From contig VBCQ01000105.1 of NCBI GenBank assembly GCA_005882155.1, forward strand, positions 1 through 17,893: 17,893 nt of DNA. Direction: 5' to 3'. The stretch comes from Betaproteobacteria bacterium (GTDB taxonomy: Bacteria > Pseudomonadota > Gammaproteobacteria > Burkholderiales > Burkholderiaceae_C). Below, piece after piece: positions 1 through 6,537 of this stretch. Within the stretch, counting starts at the first letter, position 1. Every line of letters starts with the position of its first letter. The notes beneath the pieces are model-generated. The model searched no databases and was not told the DNA's origin. It worked only from the letters and a program-made list of their open reading frames with translations. The position numbers and the translations under genes are program-made.

Positions 1-917
1 TTCTTCGCGTACTCGGGCTGCAGCTCGAAGAAGTCGCCGTCGTCGGCGCACTTCACGATCAGCTCTTTGATGTCGTAGGGCTTGTTGGGGTTGTCGGGCA
101 CCAGCGTGTCGAGCGAGTAGTCGACGCGGTCGGCCGGGTCATTGCTCGGCCGCACCGGCGGCTTTTCCCGGTTGTTCAGCGGCAGGTAGTTGTAGAGCCG
201 GCGCAGCATCAGCAGCGCGTCGACGTCGTTGTCGAACGCGAGGTCGGCGACGCCGCTCTTGGTGGTGTGGCTGGTCGCGCCGCCGAGGTCTTCGGACGTC
301 ACCTCTTCGTGCGTCACCGTCTTCACGACCTCGGGGCCGGTGACGAACATGTACGAGCTGTCCTTGACCATGAAGATGAAGTCGGTCATCGCCGGCGAGT
401 ACACCGCGCCGCCGGCGCACGGACCCATGATCATGCTGATCTGCGGCACCACGCCCGAGGCCATCACGTTGCGCTGGAAGACGTCGGCATAGCCGCCGAG
501 CGACGCGACGCCTTCCTGAATGCGCGCGCCGCCCGAGTCGTTGAGGCCGATGACCGGCGCACCGATCTTCATCGCCTGGTCCATCACCTTGCAGATCTTC
601 TCGGCATGCGCCTCGGAGAGCGCACCGCCGAACACCGTGAAGTCCTGGCTGAAGACGAACACGAGGCGGCCGTTGATCATTCCGTAGCCGGTGACGACGC
701 CGTCGCCGGGGATCTTGTTGTCGGCCATGCCGAAGTCGTGGCAGCGGTGCTCGACGAACATGTCCCACTCTTCGAAGGTCCCTTCGTCGAGCAGCAGCTC
801 GAGCCGCTCGCGCGCGCTGAGCTTGCCCTTGCCGTGCTGCGCGGCGATGCGCTTCTCGCCGCCGCCCAGGCGCGCCTTCGCGCGCTTGGCCTCGAGTTGT
901 TCGATGATGTCGTGCAT
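1..917 (-). CDS. pccB: Propionyl-CoA carboxylase beta subunit (carboxyltransferase), C-terminus cut by window edge
   Basis: This is the carboxyltransferase subunit of a biotin-dependent acyl-CoA carboxylase. It moves CO2 from carboxybiotin to propionyl-CoA to give methylmalonyl-CoA in the cytoplasm. About 305 residues are visible of a family length near 510. The N-terminal half carries the glycine-rich loops of the crotonase-like fold: SGGARIQEG (about residues 128-136), GPCAGGAVYSPA (165-176) and EDLGGATSH (209-217). The ATG at 917 follows a clear GAGGAG ribosome site about 9 bases upstream. It starts 22 bases after the meaB stop and lies in one direction with mutase and meaB, so they probably form one operon. 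The alpha subunit is not seen and may lie beyond the left edge. Assignment to propionyl-CoA rather than another acyl-CoA rests partly on the mutase and MeaB neighbours. Confidence 0.93.
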   Translation of the reverse strand, partial: MHDIIEQLEAKRAKARLGGGEKRIAAQHGKGKLSARERLELLLDEGTFEEWDMFVEHRCHDFGMADNKIPGDGVVTGYGMINGRLVFVFSQDFTVFGGALSEAHAEKICKVMDQAMKIGAPVIGLNDSGGARIQEGVASLGGYADVFQRNVMASGVVPQISMIMGPCAGGAVYSPAMTDFIFMVKDSSYMFVTGPEVVKTVTHEEVTSEDLGGATSHTTKSGVADLAFDNDVDALLMLRRLYNYLPLNNREKPPVRPSNDPADRVDYSLDTLVPDNPNKPYDIKELIVKCADDGDFFELQPEYAK

Positions 918-939
918 GGTGGTGCGTCTCCTCGGTGTT

Positions 940-1941
940 TTATTTCAGCGCATCTTCGAAGCGGGCGAGCAGCGCACGCGCCGCCGATGACGGCGCGATG
1001 CGCGCACTGCCGACCTCACGCAGCATCTCGGGCAGCGCTTCGCGCACCGCCGGGTGATGGCGGAAGTCGGCATGAAGCCGCGCGTGGATCAAGTCCCACA
1101 TCCAGGCCAGCGCCTGCTGCTTGCGCCGCGCATCGAATTCACCGCTGGCGCGGCGCTGCTGATGGAACTGCTCGACGTTCGTCCAGAATTCTTCGATGCC
1201 CTGATTCTTCAGCGCGCTGATCTGCATCACCTTCGCGTGCCAGTAATCGGTGCGGTGCTCTGCGTGGCCGCGCAGGCCGAACAGGCGCAGCGCGCTCGCG
1301 ATCTGCGCTTCGGCGCGCGTCGCGGCGGCGGGGTCAATGTCGGCCTTGTTGATGACGACGAGATCGGCGAGCTCCATCACGCCCTTCTTGATCGCCTGCA
1401 GATCGTCGCCGGCGTTGGGTAGCTGCAGCAGCACGAACATGTCGGTCATGCTGGCGACCGCGGTCTCGCTCTGCCCGACGCCCACGGTCTCGACGATGAC
1501 CACGTCGTAGCCGGCCGCTTCGCAAACGAGCATCGCCTCGCGTGTCTTCTCGGCCACGCCGCCGAGCGTGCCCGATGCGGGGCTCGGGCGAATGTAGGCG
1601 GCGTCGTTGATCGAGAGCCTGTCCATCCGCGTCTTGTCGCCGAGGATCGATCCGCCGGAGACACTCGACGACGGGTCGACGGCGAGCACGGCAACGCGGT
1701 GTCCCTTGGCAATGAGCGCGAGGCCGAGGGCTTCGATGAAGGTGGATTTGCCGACACCGGGGACACCGGAGATGCCGAGACGCATCGCGTGTCCGGTGTG
1801 CGGGAGGAGTGCGTTCAGAAGTGCGTCGGCACGCTCGCGATGATCGGGACGGGTGGATTCGAGGAGGGTGATGGATTTGGCGAGGGCGCGGCGTTGGCGT
1901 TGGAGGAGGCCTTGCATCAAATCGATGTCCGGTACGCTCAA
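940..1941 (-). other. meaB: MeaB module with possible independent start
   Basis: This is the part of the fused frame that aligns with ordinary MeaB proteins. The TTG at 1941 begins the sequence LSVPDIDLMQGLL, and the first internal ATG is at 1917. The repeat arm starts immediately upstream at 1950. The native 5' end and its ribosome site appear to have been displaced or replaced by repeat DNA. If translation starts here, expression may depend on coupling to the GIY-YIG frame. Confidence 0.55.
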
Positions 1942-2409
1942 TTCCGGCCCTTCGACAAGCTCAGGGTGAACGGGGAGGATGGGTGGGGGCGCCAGCGGGA
2001 TGGCACCACCACTACTCCCGCCATCACCACCCCGTTCGGGCTGAGCTTGTCGAAGCCCTGCGTGATTCGTGGCAGGCCCTTCGACAGGCTCAGGGCGAAC
2101 GGGGAGGTTTGGCATCGAGTTCGTGGAAGGACGTGATCTGGCCAGCTGCTTGATCCGCTCCCAATCCCCCTCGATCAACGCCTCCTTCTTCGCCCTCCCC
2201 CACCCCTTGATCCTCCGCTCTGCCGCCAGCGCTTCGTCCCGACTTGCCGTCTCCTGCGACCACACCAATTCGACTGGCCGCCGCTCGTGCGTGTGCCCAT
2301 CGATCTCGCCCGCCTGGTGCTGCGCTACACGTCGTTCCAACTCGTCGGTATGCCCGATGTAGTACGAACCATCGGAACAACGCAGCATGTAGACGAAGAA
2401 GGGTTTCAC
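940..2409 (-). CDS. meaB: GIY-YIG nuclease-like domain fused in frame to MeaB/ArgK-type GTPase through repeat-derived linker
   Basis: One uninterrupted frame of 489 codons. Residues 1 to about 98 resemble a stand-alone GIY-YIG (UPF0213-type) protein, with VYML and YYIG elements near residues 6-18. Residues about 103-154 are encoded by three palindromic repeat units (VRPEPVEGP, GLRQAQPER, PVHPELVEG). Residues about 157-489 are a complete MeaB/ArgK P-loop GTPase: Walker A GVPGVGKST (215-223), ETVGVGQSE (307-315) and NKAD (354-357). MeaB uses GTP to gate cofactor loading and protect methylmalonyl-CoA mutase, which is encoded just upstream. The first codon is GTG with no clear ribosome site. MeaB could instead start alone at TTG 1941 or ATG 1917, both with weak ribosome sites, giving 333 or 325 residues, the usual family length. 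A functional fusion is therefore unproven. The MeaB identity is very secure. Confidence 0.85.
   Translation of the reverse strand: MKPFFVYMLRCSDGSYYIGHTDELERRVAQHQAGEIDGHTHERRPVELVWSQETASRDEALAAERRIKGWGRAKKEALIEGDWERIKQLARSRPSTNSMPNLPVRPEPVEGPATNHAGLRQAQPERGGDGGSSGGAIPLAPPPILPVHPELVEGPELSVPDIDLMQGLLQRQRRALAKSITLLESTRPDHRERADALLNALLPHTGHAMRLGISGVPGVGKSTFIEALGLALIAKGHRVAVLAVDPSSSVSGGSILGDKTRMDRLSINDAAYIRPSPASGTLGGVAEKTREAMLVCEAAGYDVVIVETVGVGQSETAVASMTDMFVLLQLPNAGDDLQAIKKGVMELADLVVINKADIDPAAATRAEAQIASALRLFGLRGHAEHRTDYWHAKVMQISALKNQGIEEFWTNVEQFHQQRRASGEFDARRKQQALAWMWDLIHARLHADFRHHPAVREALPEMLREVGSARIAPSSAARALLARFEDALK
1950..1973 (+). repeat. Dispersed palindromic repeat, unit A
   Basis: A 24-base unit beginning CTTCGACAAGCTCAGG and ending GAACGG, followed by a G-rich tail (GGAGGATGGG). 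It matches, with few differences, the units at 2032, 2079, 2416, 16257 and 16302. It encodes PVHPELVEG in the linker of the GIY-YIG::MeaB frame. It resembles the REP-like repeats common in Burkholderiales genomes. Confidence 0.85.
2032..2102. repeat. Inverted pair of dispersed repeats (REPIN-like), units B and C
   Basis: Two 24-base arms, 2032-2055 and 2079-2102, face each other across a 23-base spacer and could pair in a long hairpin. The left arm begins CCGTTCGGGCTGAGC. The right arm begins CTTCGACAGGCTCAGG. The arms mismatch at the GG/CC positions next to CTGAG. The pair lies inside the fused coding frame and keeps it open. The arrangement matches the pair at 16257-16325, but the spacers are unrelated. 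Confidence 0.88.
2104..2409 (-). other. GIY-YIG nuclease-like module between repeat units
   Basis: This is the N-terminal module of the fused frame, about 100 residues, the size of a complete stand-alone UPF0213-type GIY-YIG protein. It shows the family pattern: VYML, then DGSYYIGHT, then an arginine-rich helix (ELERRVAQH), a THERRP segment and a late AAERRIKGW helix. It normally ends about where the repeat begins. Its role is unknown. It sits between mutase and MeaB, where a nuclease has no metabolic reason to be. Similar repeat units lie directly before and after it in the same orientation. Confidence 0.65.
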
Positions 2410-2415
2410 GTGGGG

Positions 2416-2439
2416 CTTCGACAGGCTCAGCCCGAACGG
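2416..2439 (+). repeat. Dispersed palindromic repeat, unit D, upstream of the GIY-YIG gene
   Basis: A single 24-base unit (CTTCGACAGGCTCAGC...GAACGG) lies between the mutase stop and the GTG start of the GIY-YIG frame. It has the same orientation as unit C on the other side of the module. The similarity continues past the 24-base core into a tail of the form GGnGGnTTGG. Confidence 0.85.
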
Positions 2440-2466
2440 GGCGGGTTGGTGATCGCGGCAGTCATC

Positions 2467-4620
2467 TCAAGCCCGCATCGCCTTCTTGATCTGCTCCAGC
2501 ACGTCCTTCGCGCTCGCCGGAATTGGCGTGCCGGGGCCGTAAATCCCCTTCACTCCCGCGTCGTACAAGAACTCGTAGTCCTGCCGCGGGATCACGCCGC
2601 CGACGAAGACGATGATGTCGTCGGCGCCCTGCGCCTTCAATGATTCGATGATCGCCGGCACCAGCGTCTTGTGCCCCGCGGCCAGCGTGCTGACGCCCAC
2701 CGCGTGCACATCGTTCTCGATCGCCTGGCGCGCGCATTCTTCGGCGGTTTGAAACAGCGGCCCCATGTCGACGTCGAAGCCGAGATCGGCGAACGCAGTC
2801 GCCACCACCTTCGCGCCGCGGTCGTGGCCGTCTTGTCCGAGCTTGGCGATCATCACGCGCGGGCGGCGGCCGTGCTCTTCGGCGAAGGCCGCGATCTCGC
2901 TTTGCAACTTGTCCCAGCCTTCGGCACTGTCATAAGCAGCTGCATACACACCGGTCACCTTTTGCGTATCGGCGCGATGGCGCCCCCAGACTTTTTCGAG
3001 CGCGTCGCTCACCTCGCCCACCGTGGCACGCCAACGCACTGCCTTGATCGCGAGATCGAGCAGATTGCCTTCGCCGCTCTGCGCGCACTGGGTCAATGCG
3101 TCAAGCGCCGACTGCACCGCCTTCGCGTCGCGCGACGCGCGCACTTGCTGCAAGCGCTTGACCTGGTTGTCGCGCACCGCGTGGTTGTCGATGTCGCGGC
3201 TTTCGATCGCGTCTTCCTGCGCGAGCTTGTACTTGTTGACGCCGACGATCACGTCGCGGCCGGAGTCGATGCGCGCTTGCTTCTCCGCCGCGCTCGCTTC
3301 GATCTTCAGCTTGGCCCAGCCGCTCTCGACGGCGTGCGTCATGCCGCCCATCGCGTCGACCTCTTCGATGATCGCCCACGCCGCATCGGCCATGTCCTGC
3401 GTCAGCTTTTCCATCATGTAGCTGCCGGCCCAAGGGTCGACGACGTTGGTGATGTGCGTCTCTTCCTGGATGATGAGCTGGGTGTTGCGCGCGATGCGGG
3501 CGCTGAACTCGGTCGGCAGCGCGATCGCTTCGTCGAGCGCATTCGTGTGCAGCGACTGCGTGCCGCCGAACACCGCCGCCATCGCCTCGATCGTCGTGCG
3601 AACGACGTTGTTGAACGGGTCTTGCTCGGTGAGGCTCCAGCCCGAGGTCTGGCAGTGCGTTCGCAGCATCAGGCTCTTCGCGTTCTTCGGCTTGAACTCG
3701 CGCATGATGCGCCACCACAGCAAGCGCGCGGCACGCATCTTCGCGACCTCGAGATAGAAGTTCATGCCGATCGCCCAGAAGAAACTCAGGCGGCCGGCGA
3801 ACTCGTCGACATCGAGGCCCTTGGCGAGCGCCGTCTTCACGTATTCCTTGCCGTCGGCGAGCGTGAATGCGAGCTCGAGCGCCTGGTTGGCGCCCGCCTC
3901 CTGCATGTGATAGCCCGAGATCGAAATCGAGTTGAAGCGCGGCATTTGCCGCGACGTGTATTCGATGATGTCGCCGACGATCCGCATGCTCTGCGCCGGC
4001 GGGTAGATGTACGTGTTGCGGACCATGAACTCCTTCAAGATGTCGTTCTGGATCGTTCCGCTCAACTGGTCCTGCGCTACGCCTTGCTCTTCGGCCGCGA
4101 CGACGTAGCCGGCGAGCACCGGCAGCACCGCGCCGTTCATCGTCATGGAGACGCTGACCTTGTCGAGCGGAATGCCGTTGAACAGGATCTTCATGTCCTC
4201 GACGCTGTCGATCGCCACACCTGCCTTGCCGACGTCGCCGCGCACGCGCGGGTGATCGCTGTCGTAGCCGCGATGCGTCGCGAGGTCGAATGCGACGCTG
4301 ACACCCTGGCCGCCGCCGTGCAGCGCCTTGCGATAGAAATCGTTCGACGCCTCGGCGGTCGAGAAGCCTGCGTATTGGCGGATCGTCCACGGCCGCACCG
4401 CGTACATCGTCGCCTGCGGGCCGCGCACGAAGGGCGCGAAGCCGGGCAAGGTGTCGGTGTAGGGCAAGCTTTTCAAGTCGGCCGCCGTGTACAGCGGCTT
4501 GACCGTGATGCCCTCGGGCGTGACCCAGTTCAGCGCATCGACCTTGCCGAGCGGCGCGGACTTCGCCGCCGCCTTCTGCCACGCGGCCAACGAATCGGAA
4601 TTCAGTACATCGTCGGACAT
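2467..4620 (-). CDS. scpA: Methylmalonyl-CoA mutase, single-chain adenosylcobalamin enzyme
   Basis: It interconverts (R)-methylmalonyl-CoA and succinyl-CoA using adenosylcobalamin, the last step of propionyl-CoA entry into the TCA cycle. The 717-residue protein is close to E. coli ScpA (714). The N-terminal TIM-barrel part has TMYAVRPWTIRQYAGF and the conserved HCQTSGWSLTEQDP region. The C-terminal B12 domain (from about residue 586) carries the cobalamin signature DGHDRG, with the axial histidine at about 599. The ATG at 4620 is preferred over an in-frame one at 4668, because GAGGGG lies 5-6 bases upstream of 4620 and the extra 16 residues look non-native. It is first in a minus-strand operon with meaB and pccB. 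Epimerase is not in the window. I am confident of the family. Confidence 0.96.
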   Translation of the reverse strand: MSDDVLNSDSLAAWQKAAAKSAPLGKVDALNWVTPEGITVKPLYTAADLKSLPYTDTLPGFAPFVRGPQATMYAVRPWTIRQYAGFSTAEASNDFYRKALHGGGQGVSVAFDLATHRGYDSDHPRVRGDVGKAGVAIDSVEDMKILFNGIPLDKVSVSMTMNGAVLPVLAGYVVAAEEQGVAQDQLSGTIQNDILKEFMVRNTYIYPPAQSMRIVGDIIEYTSRQMPRFNSISISGYHMQEAGANQALELAFTLADGKEYVKTALAKGLDVDEFAGRLSFFWAIGMNFYLEVAKMRAARLLWWRIMREFKPKNAKSLMLRTHCQTSGWSLTEQDPFNNVVRTTIEAMAAVFGGTQSLHTNALDEAIALPTEFSARIARNTQLIIQEETHITNVVDPWAGSYMMEKLTQDMADAAWAIIEEVDAMGGMTHAVESGWAKLKIEASAAEKQARIDSGRDVIVGVNKYKLAQEDAIESRDIDNHAVRDNQVKRLQQVRASRDAKAVQSALDALTQCAQSGEGNLLDLAIKAVRWRATVGEVSDALEKVWGRHRADTQKVTGVYAAAYDSAEGWDKLQSEIAAFAEEHGRRPRVMIAKLGQDGHDRGAKVVATAFADLGFDVDMGPLFQTAEECARQAIENDVHAVGVSTLAAGHKTLVPAIIESLKAQGADDIIVFVGGVIPRQDYEFLYDAGVKGIYGPGTPIPASAKDVLEQIKKAMRA

Positions 4621-4649
4621 GCTTGCCCCTCGAAACTGCGATGCCGCCC

Positions 4650-4726
4650 TTGTCGAGCCGCGCCGCATGCTCCATAATTCAAAATTGAATTATATCTTCA
4701 CGGATGGCCCTTCGGTCGGCTTTCAA
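4650..4726. promoter_or_regulatory. Divergent promoters sharing a palindromic operator (gntR / mutase operon)
   Basis: A perfect 9-base inverted repeat, ATAATTCAA and TTGAATTAT separated by AA, spans 4674-4693. The right arm overlaps a minus-strand TATAAT at 4694-4689. The left arm overlaps a plus-strand CATAAT at 4673-4678. The plus box lies 17 bases after a TTGTCG (4650-4655), a fair sigma-70 promoter for the regulator. The minus-strand -35 is not convincing. A dimeric GntR regulator is the natural candidate ligand, so the site would repress both directions. Binding is inferred, not shown. Confidence 0.55.
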
Positions 4727-4743
4727 CTCGCTTTCGGTCCCCC

Positions 4744-5367
4744 ATGGTCGCTCCCCGCACGCCAACCGGCAACCCGCCGGCCAGAACGCGCTCCGTCGCC
4801 TTGAACGACGGGGCGCTCTACCAGCGCGTCGCCGAGCGGCTGCGCGAGCGCATCGTCGCGCACACATTGGCGCCGGGCAGCTGGATCGACGAGCAGGCGC
4901 TGACGGCCGAGCTGGGCATCAGCCGCACGCCGCTGCGCGAAGCGCTGAAGGTGCTCGCATCCGAAGGGCTGGTGACGATGAAGCTGCGCCGTGGCGCCTA
5001 CGTCACCGAGGTGTCGGAGCGCGACCTGACCGAGGTGTTCCACCTGCTGTCGCTGCTGGAGAGCGACGCGGCCGCAGCGGTGGCCCGCGACGCGAGCTCC
5101 GATGAGCTGGCCGAGCTCGCGGCCTTGCATCAGAAACTCGAAGCCACCGTCGCCGATCGCGACGCGTTCTTCAAGATGGTGGCCGATCTGCGCAAGGTCA
5201 TGAAGCTGTATCGGCACCATTCGCTGTTCAAGCAGGGGCGGCTCGAAGCTTCGCTGAAGGAGCACCGCAAGCTAATGACCGCGCTGAAGGCGCGCAATGC
5301 CGCGCTCGCGCAGCAACTGATGCAGCAGCATCTGGCGCATGGCAAAGATGCTGCCTCGCGCGCTTGA
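4744..5367 (+). CDS. GntR-family (FadR/FCD subfamily) transcriptional regulator, FCD domain apparently shortened
   Basis: A 207-residue DNA-binding regulator, divergent from the propionyl-CoA genes and their likely local repressor. The winged helix-turn-helix covers about residues 25-90, with the typical ISRTPLREALKVLASEGLV recognition region and LRRGAYVTEV wing. The following FCD ligand domain (about 95-198) keeps EHRKLMTAL and the final QQHL histidine. However, DAFF (140-143) runs straight into KMVADLRKVMKL. Relatives, as I remember them, have about 20 residues here, including an N-x-x-FH segment that contributes to the metal/ligand site. Ligand response may be lost. The ATG at 4744 has no clear ribosome site, and TTG 4801 is an alternative. 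Cognate ligand unknown. Confidence 0.88.
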   Translation: MVAPRTPTGNPPARTRSVALNDGALYQRVAERLRERIVAHTLAPGSWIDEQALTAELGISRTPLREALKVLASEGLVTMKLRRGAYVTEVSERDLTEVFHLLSLLESDAAAAVARDASSDELAELAALHQKLEATVADRDAFFKMVADLRKVMKLYRHHSLFKQGRLEASLKEHRKLMTALKARNAALAQQLMQQHLAHGKDAASRA

Positions 5368-5376
5368 TCTCTTGTT

Positions 5377-5426
5377 CTTCTCTGCGGACCTCTGCGTCCT
5401 CCGCGCCTCTGCGGTGAATGACTTTT
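5377..5426 (-). repeat. Dispersed intergenic repeat of the 'TAEARRTQR' type
   Basis: The stretch with CTCTGCGGACCTCTGCGTCC and CGCCTCTGCGGTGAATGAC matches a repeat I recognise from many proteobacterial genomes. Read on the minus strand it gives FTAEARRTQRSAEK. It fills most of the gap between the GntR gene and folA. I see no gene in it. Its internal CTCTGCG motif occurs several times. Boundaries are approximate. Confidence 0.6.
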
Positions 5427-5455
5427 GCTCCCATTGAACTGCGAGAATCGACGCC

Positions 5456-5953
5456 ATGCCCCGCCCACCACTCGCCCTCATCGCCGCCGTCGCGCGCAAC
5501 GGCGCGATCGGCAACGACAACCAGCTCTTGTGCCGCATTTCCGAAGATCTGAAATTCTTCAAGCGAACGACCCTTGGCCACCCGATCATCATGGGCCGCA
5601 AGACCTGGGACTCGATCGGGCGGCCGCTGCCGGGGCGTCGCAACATCGTCATCACGCGCAATCCACAATGGCATGCCGACGGCACGGAGCGAGCGGGCTC
5701 GCTCACGTCGGCGCTCGACCTCGTGAAAGACGAAGCCAAGGTGTTCGTCATCGGCGGCGGCGAGATCTATGCGCAGGCCTTGCCGCTCGCCGACGAGCTG
5801 GTGCTGACCGAGATCGACGCCGACTTCGACGCCGACACCTTCTTCCCCGCCTGGGACCGCGCACAATTCAGCGCCGAGGCGAGCGAGCCGCAGACCAGCG
5901 AGAACGGACATCGCTATCGCTGGGTGATTTACCGCAGAAAGCAAGGAGCTTGA
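5456..5953 (+). CDS. folA: Dihydrofolate reductase with Cys at the usual active-site Trp
   Basis: It reduces dihydrofolate to tetrahydrofolate with NADPH, feeding thymidylate, purine and methionine synthesis. The 165 residues match the family length. Visible features are LIAAVARNGAIGNDN at the N-terminus, catalytic acid D31 (E. coli D27), IMGRKTWDSIGRPLPGRRNI for cofactor binding, and VIGGGEIYAQALP. Oddly, the Met20-loop sequence reads NQLLCRISED. Position 26 is Cys (TGC), where nearly all family members have Trp (E. coli W22), and Ser replaces the following Pro. The rest is intact, so it is probably still an active enzyme. The ribosome site is weak (GAGAA). It heads a tight group with the DUF4337 and xthA genes. 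Confidence 0.95.
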   Translation: MPRPPLALIAAVARNGAIGNDNQLLCRISEDLKFFKRTTLGHPIIMGRKTWDSIGRPLPGRRNIVITRNPQWHADGTERAGSLTSALDLVKDEAKVFVIGGGEIYAQALPLADELVLTEIDADFDADTFFPAWDRAQFSAEASEPQTSENGHRYRWVIYRRKQGA

Positions 5954-5954
5954 A

Positions 5955-6533
5955 ATGTCGGGACATGGTTTTCACGTGCACGGGCCGCACGATCACGAGA
6001 TGGAGCATGTCGCACAACACGGCACGGCCGAAGGACATGCGAGCCAGCTCGCTGTCGTGACTGCAATCCTCGCCACCGTCGGCGCGCTGTTCGTCTACAT
6101 GGCCGGCGCGACGCAGGCCAACGCGAGCCTCGACAAGAACAATGCCGCGATCAAGAAGACCGAGGCATCGAACCAGTGGAACTACTACCAGGCCAAGAGC
6201 AGCAAGCAGAATCTCGCCGAGCTCGCGGTCGAGCTGGCGCCGGAAGCCCGCAGGACCTTCTATGTCGACGAGGTCAAGCGCTACAAGACCGAGAAGGCCG
6301 AGATCCAGGTCGCCGCGAAGAAGCTCGAGGACGAGTCGACGAGCTGGGACCAGCAAAGCGAGAACGAGATGCACACGCATCACCGCTGGGCGCAAGGCAT
6401 GACGGCCTTGCAGGTGGCGATCGCGATGGCCGCGATCGCACTGTTGACCAAGCGCAAGCTGTTCGAGTACCTCGTGTACGGATTCGGCGGCGTCGGTCTG
6501 ATTGCCGGGGCCGCGGCGTGGCTGCACTATTGA
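5955..6533 (+). CDS. DUF4337 family membrane protein
   Basis: A 192-residue protein of unknown function. The N-terminus is strikingly histidine-rich: eight His in the first 22 residues, with HVHGPHDH. One hydrophobic helix follows at about 32-52. A charged, helical middle region (about 60-140) includes the DUF4337 hallmark QWNYYQAKSSKQNL. Two further hydrophobic helices lie near 148-164 and 172-190. It probably sits in the inner membrane, with the middle region on one side. The start at 5955 is one base after the folA stop. AAGGAG lies 6 bases upstream inside the end of folA, so the two are likely translated together. A metal-binding role for the His cluster is only a guess. Confidence 0.8.
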   Translation: MSGHGFHVHGPHDHEMEHVAQHGTAEGHASQLAVVTAILATVGALFVYMAGATQANASLDKNNAAIKKTEASNQWNYYQAKSSKQNLAELAVELAPEARRTFYVDEVKRYKTEKAEIQVAAKKLEDESTSWDQQSENEMHTHHRWAQGMTALQVAIAMAAIALLTKRKLFEYLVYGFGGVGLIAGAAAWLHY

Positions 6534-6537
6534 GCGC

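Noticed and set aside
2032..2102. Inverted repeat within the fused frame as an intrinsic terminator between GIY-YIG and meaB
   Set aside because: No U-tract follows on either strand, and the same pair recurs at 16257-16325. A dispersed repeat explains it better, though some attenuation is possible.
2671..4677. A 668-codon plus-strand open frame opposite methylmalonyl-CoA mutase
   Set aside because: It is arginine/leucine/histidine-rich with no family resemblance and lies exactly antisense to a strongly conserved gene; typical of GC-rich codon shadows.
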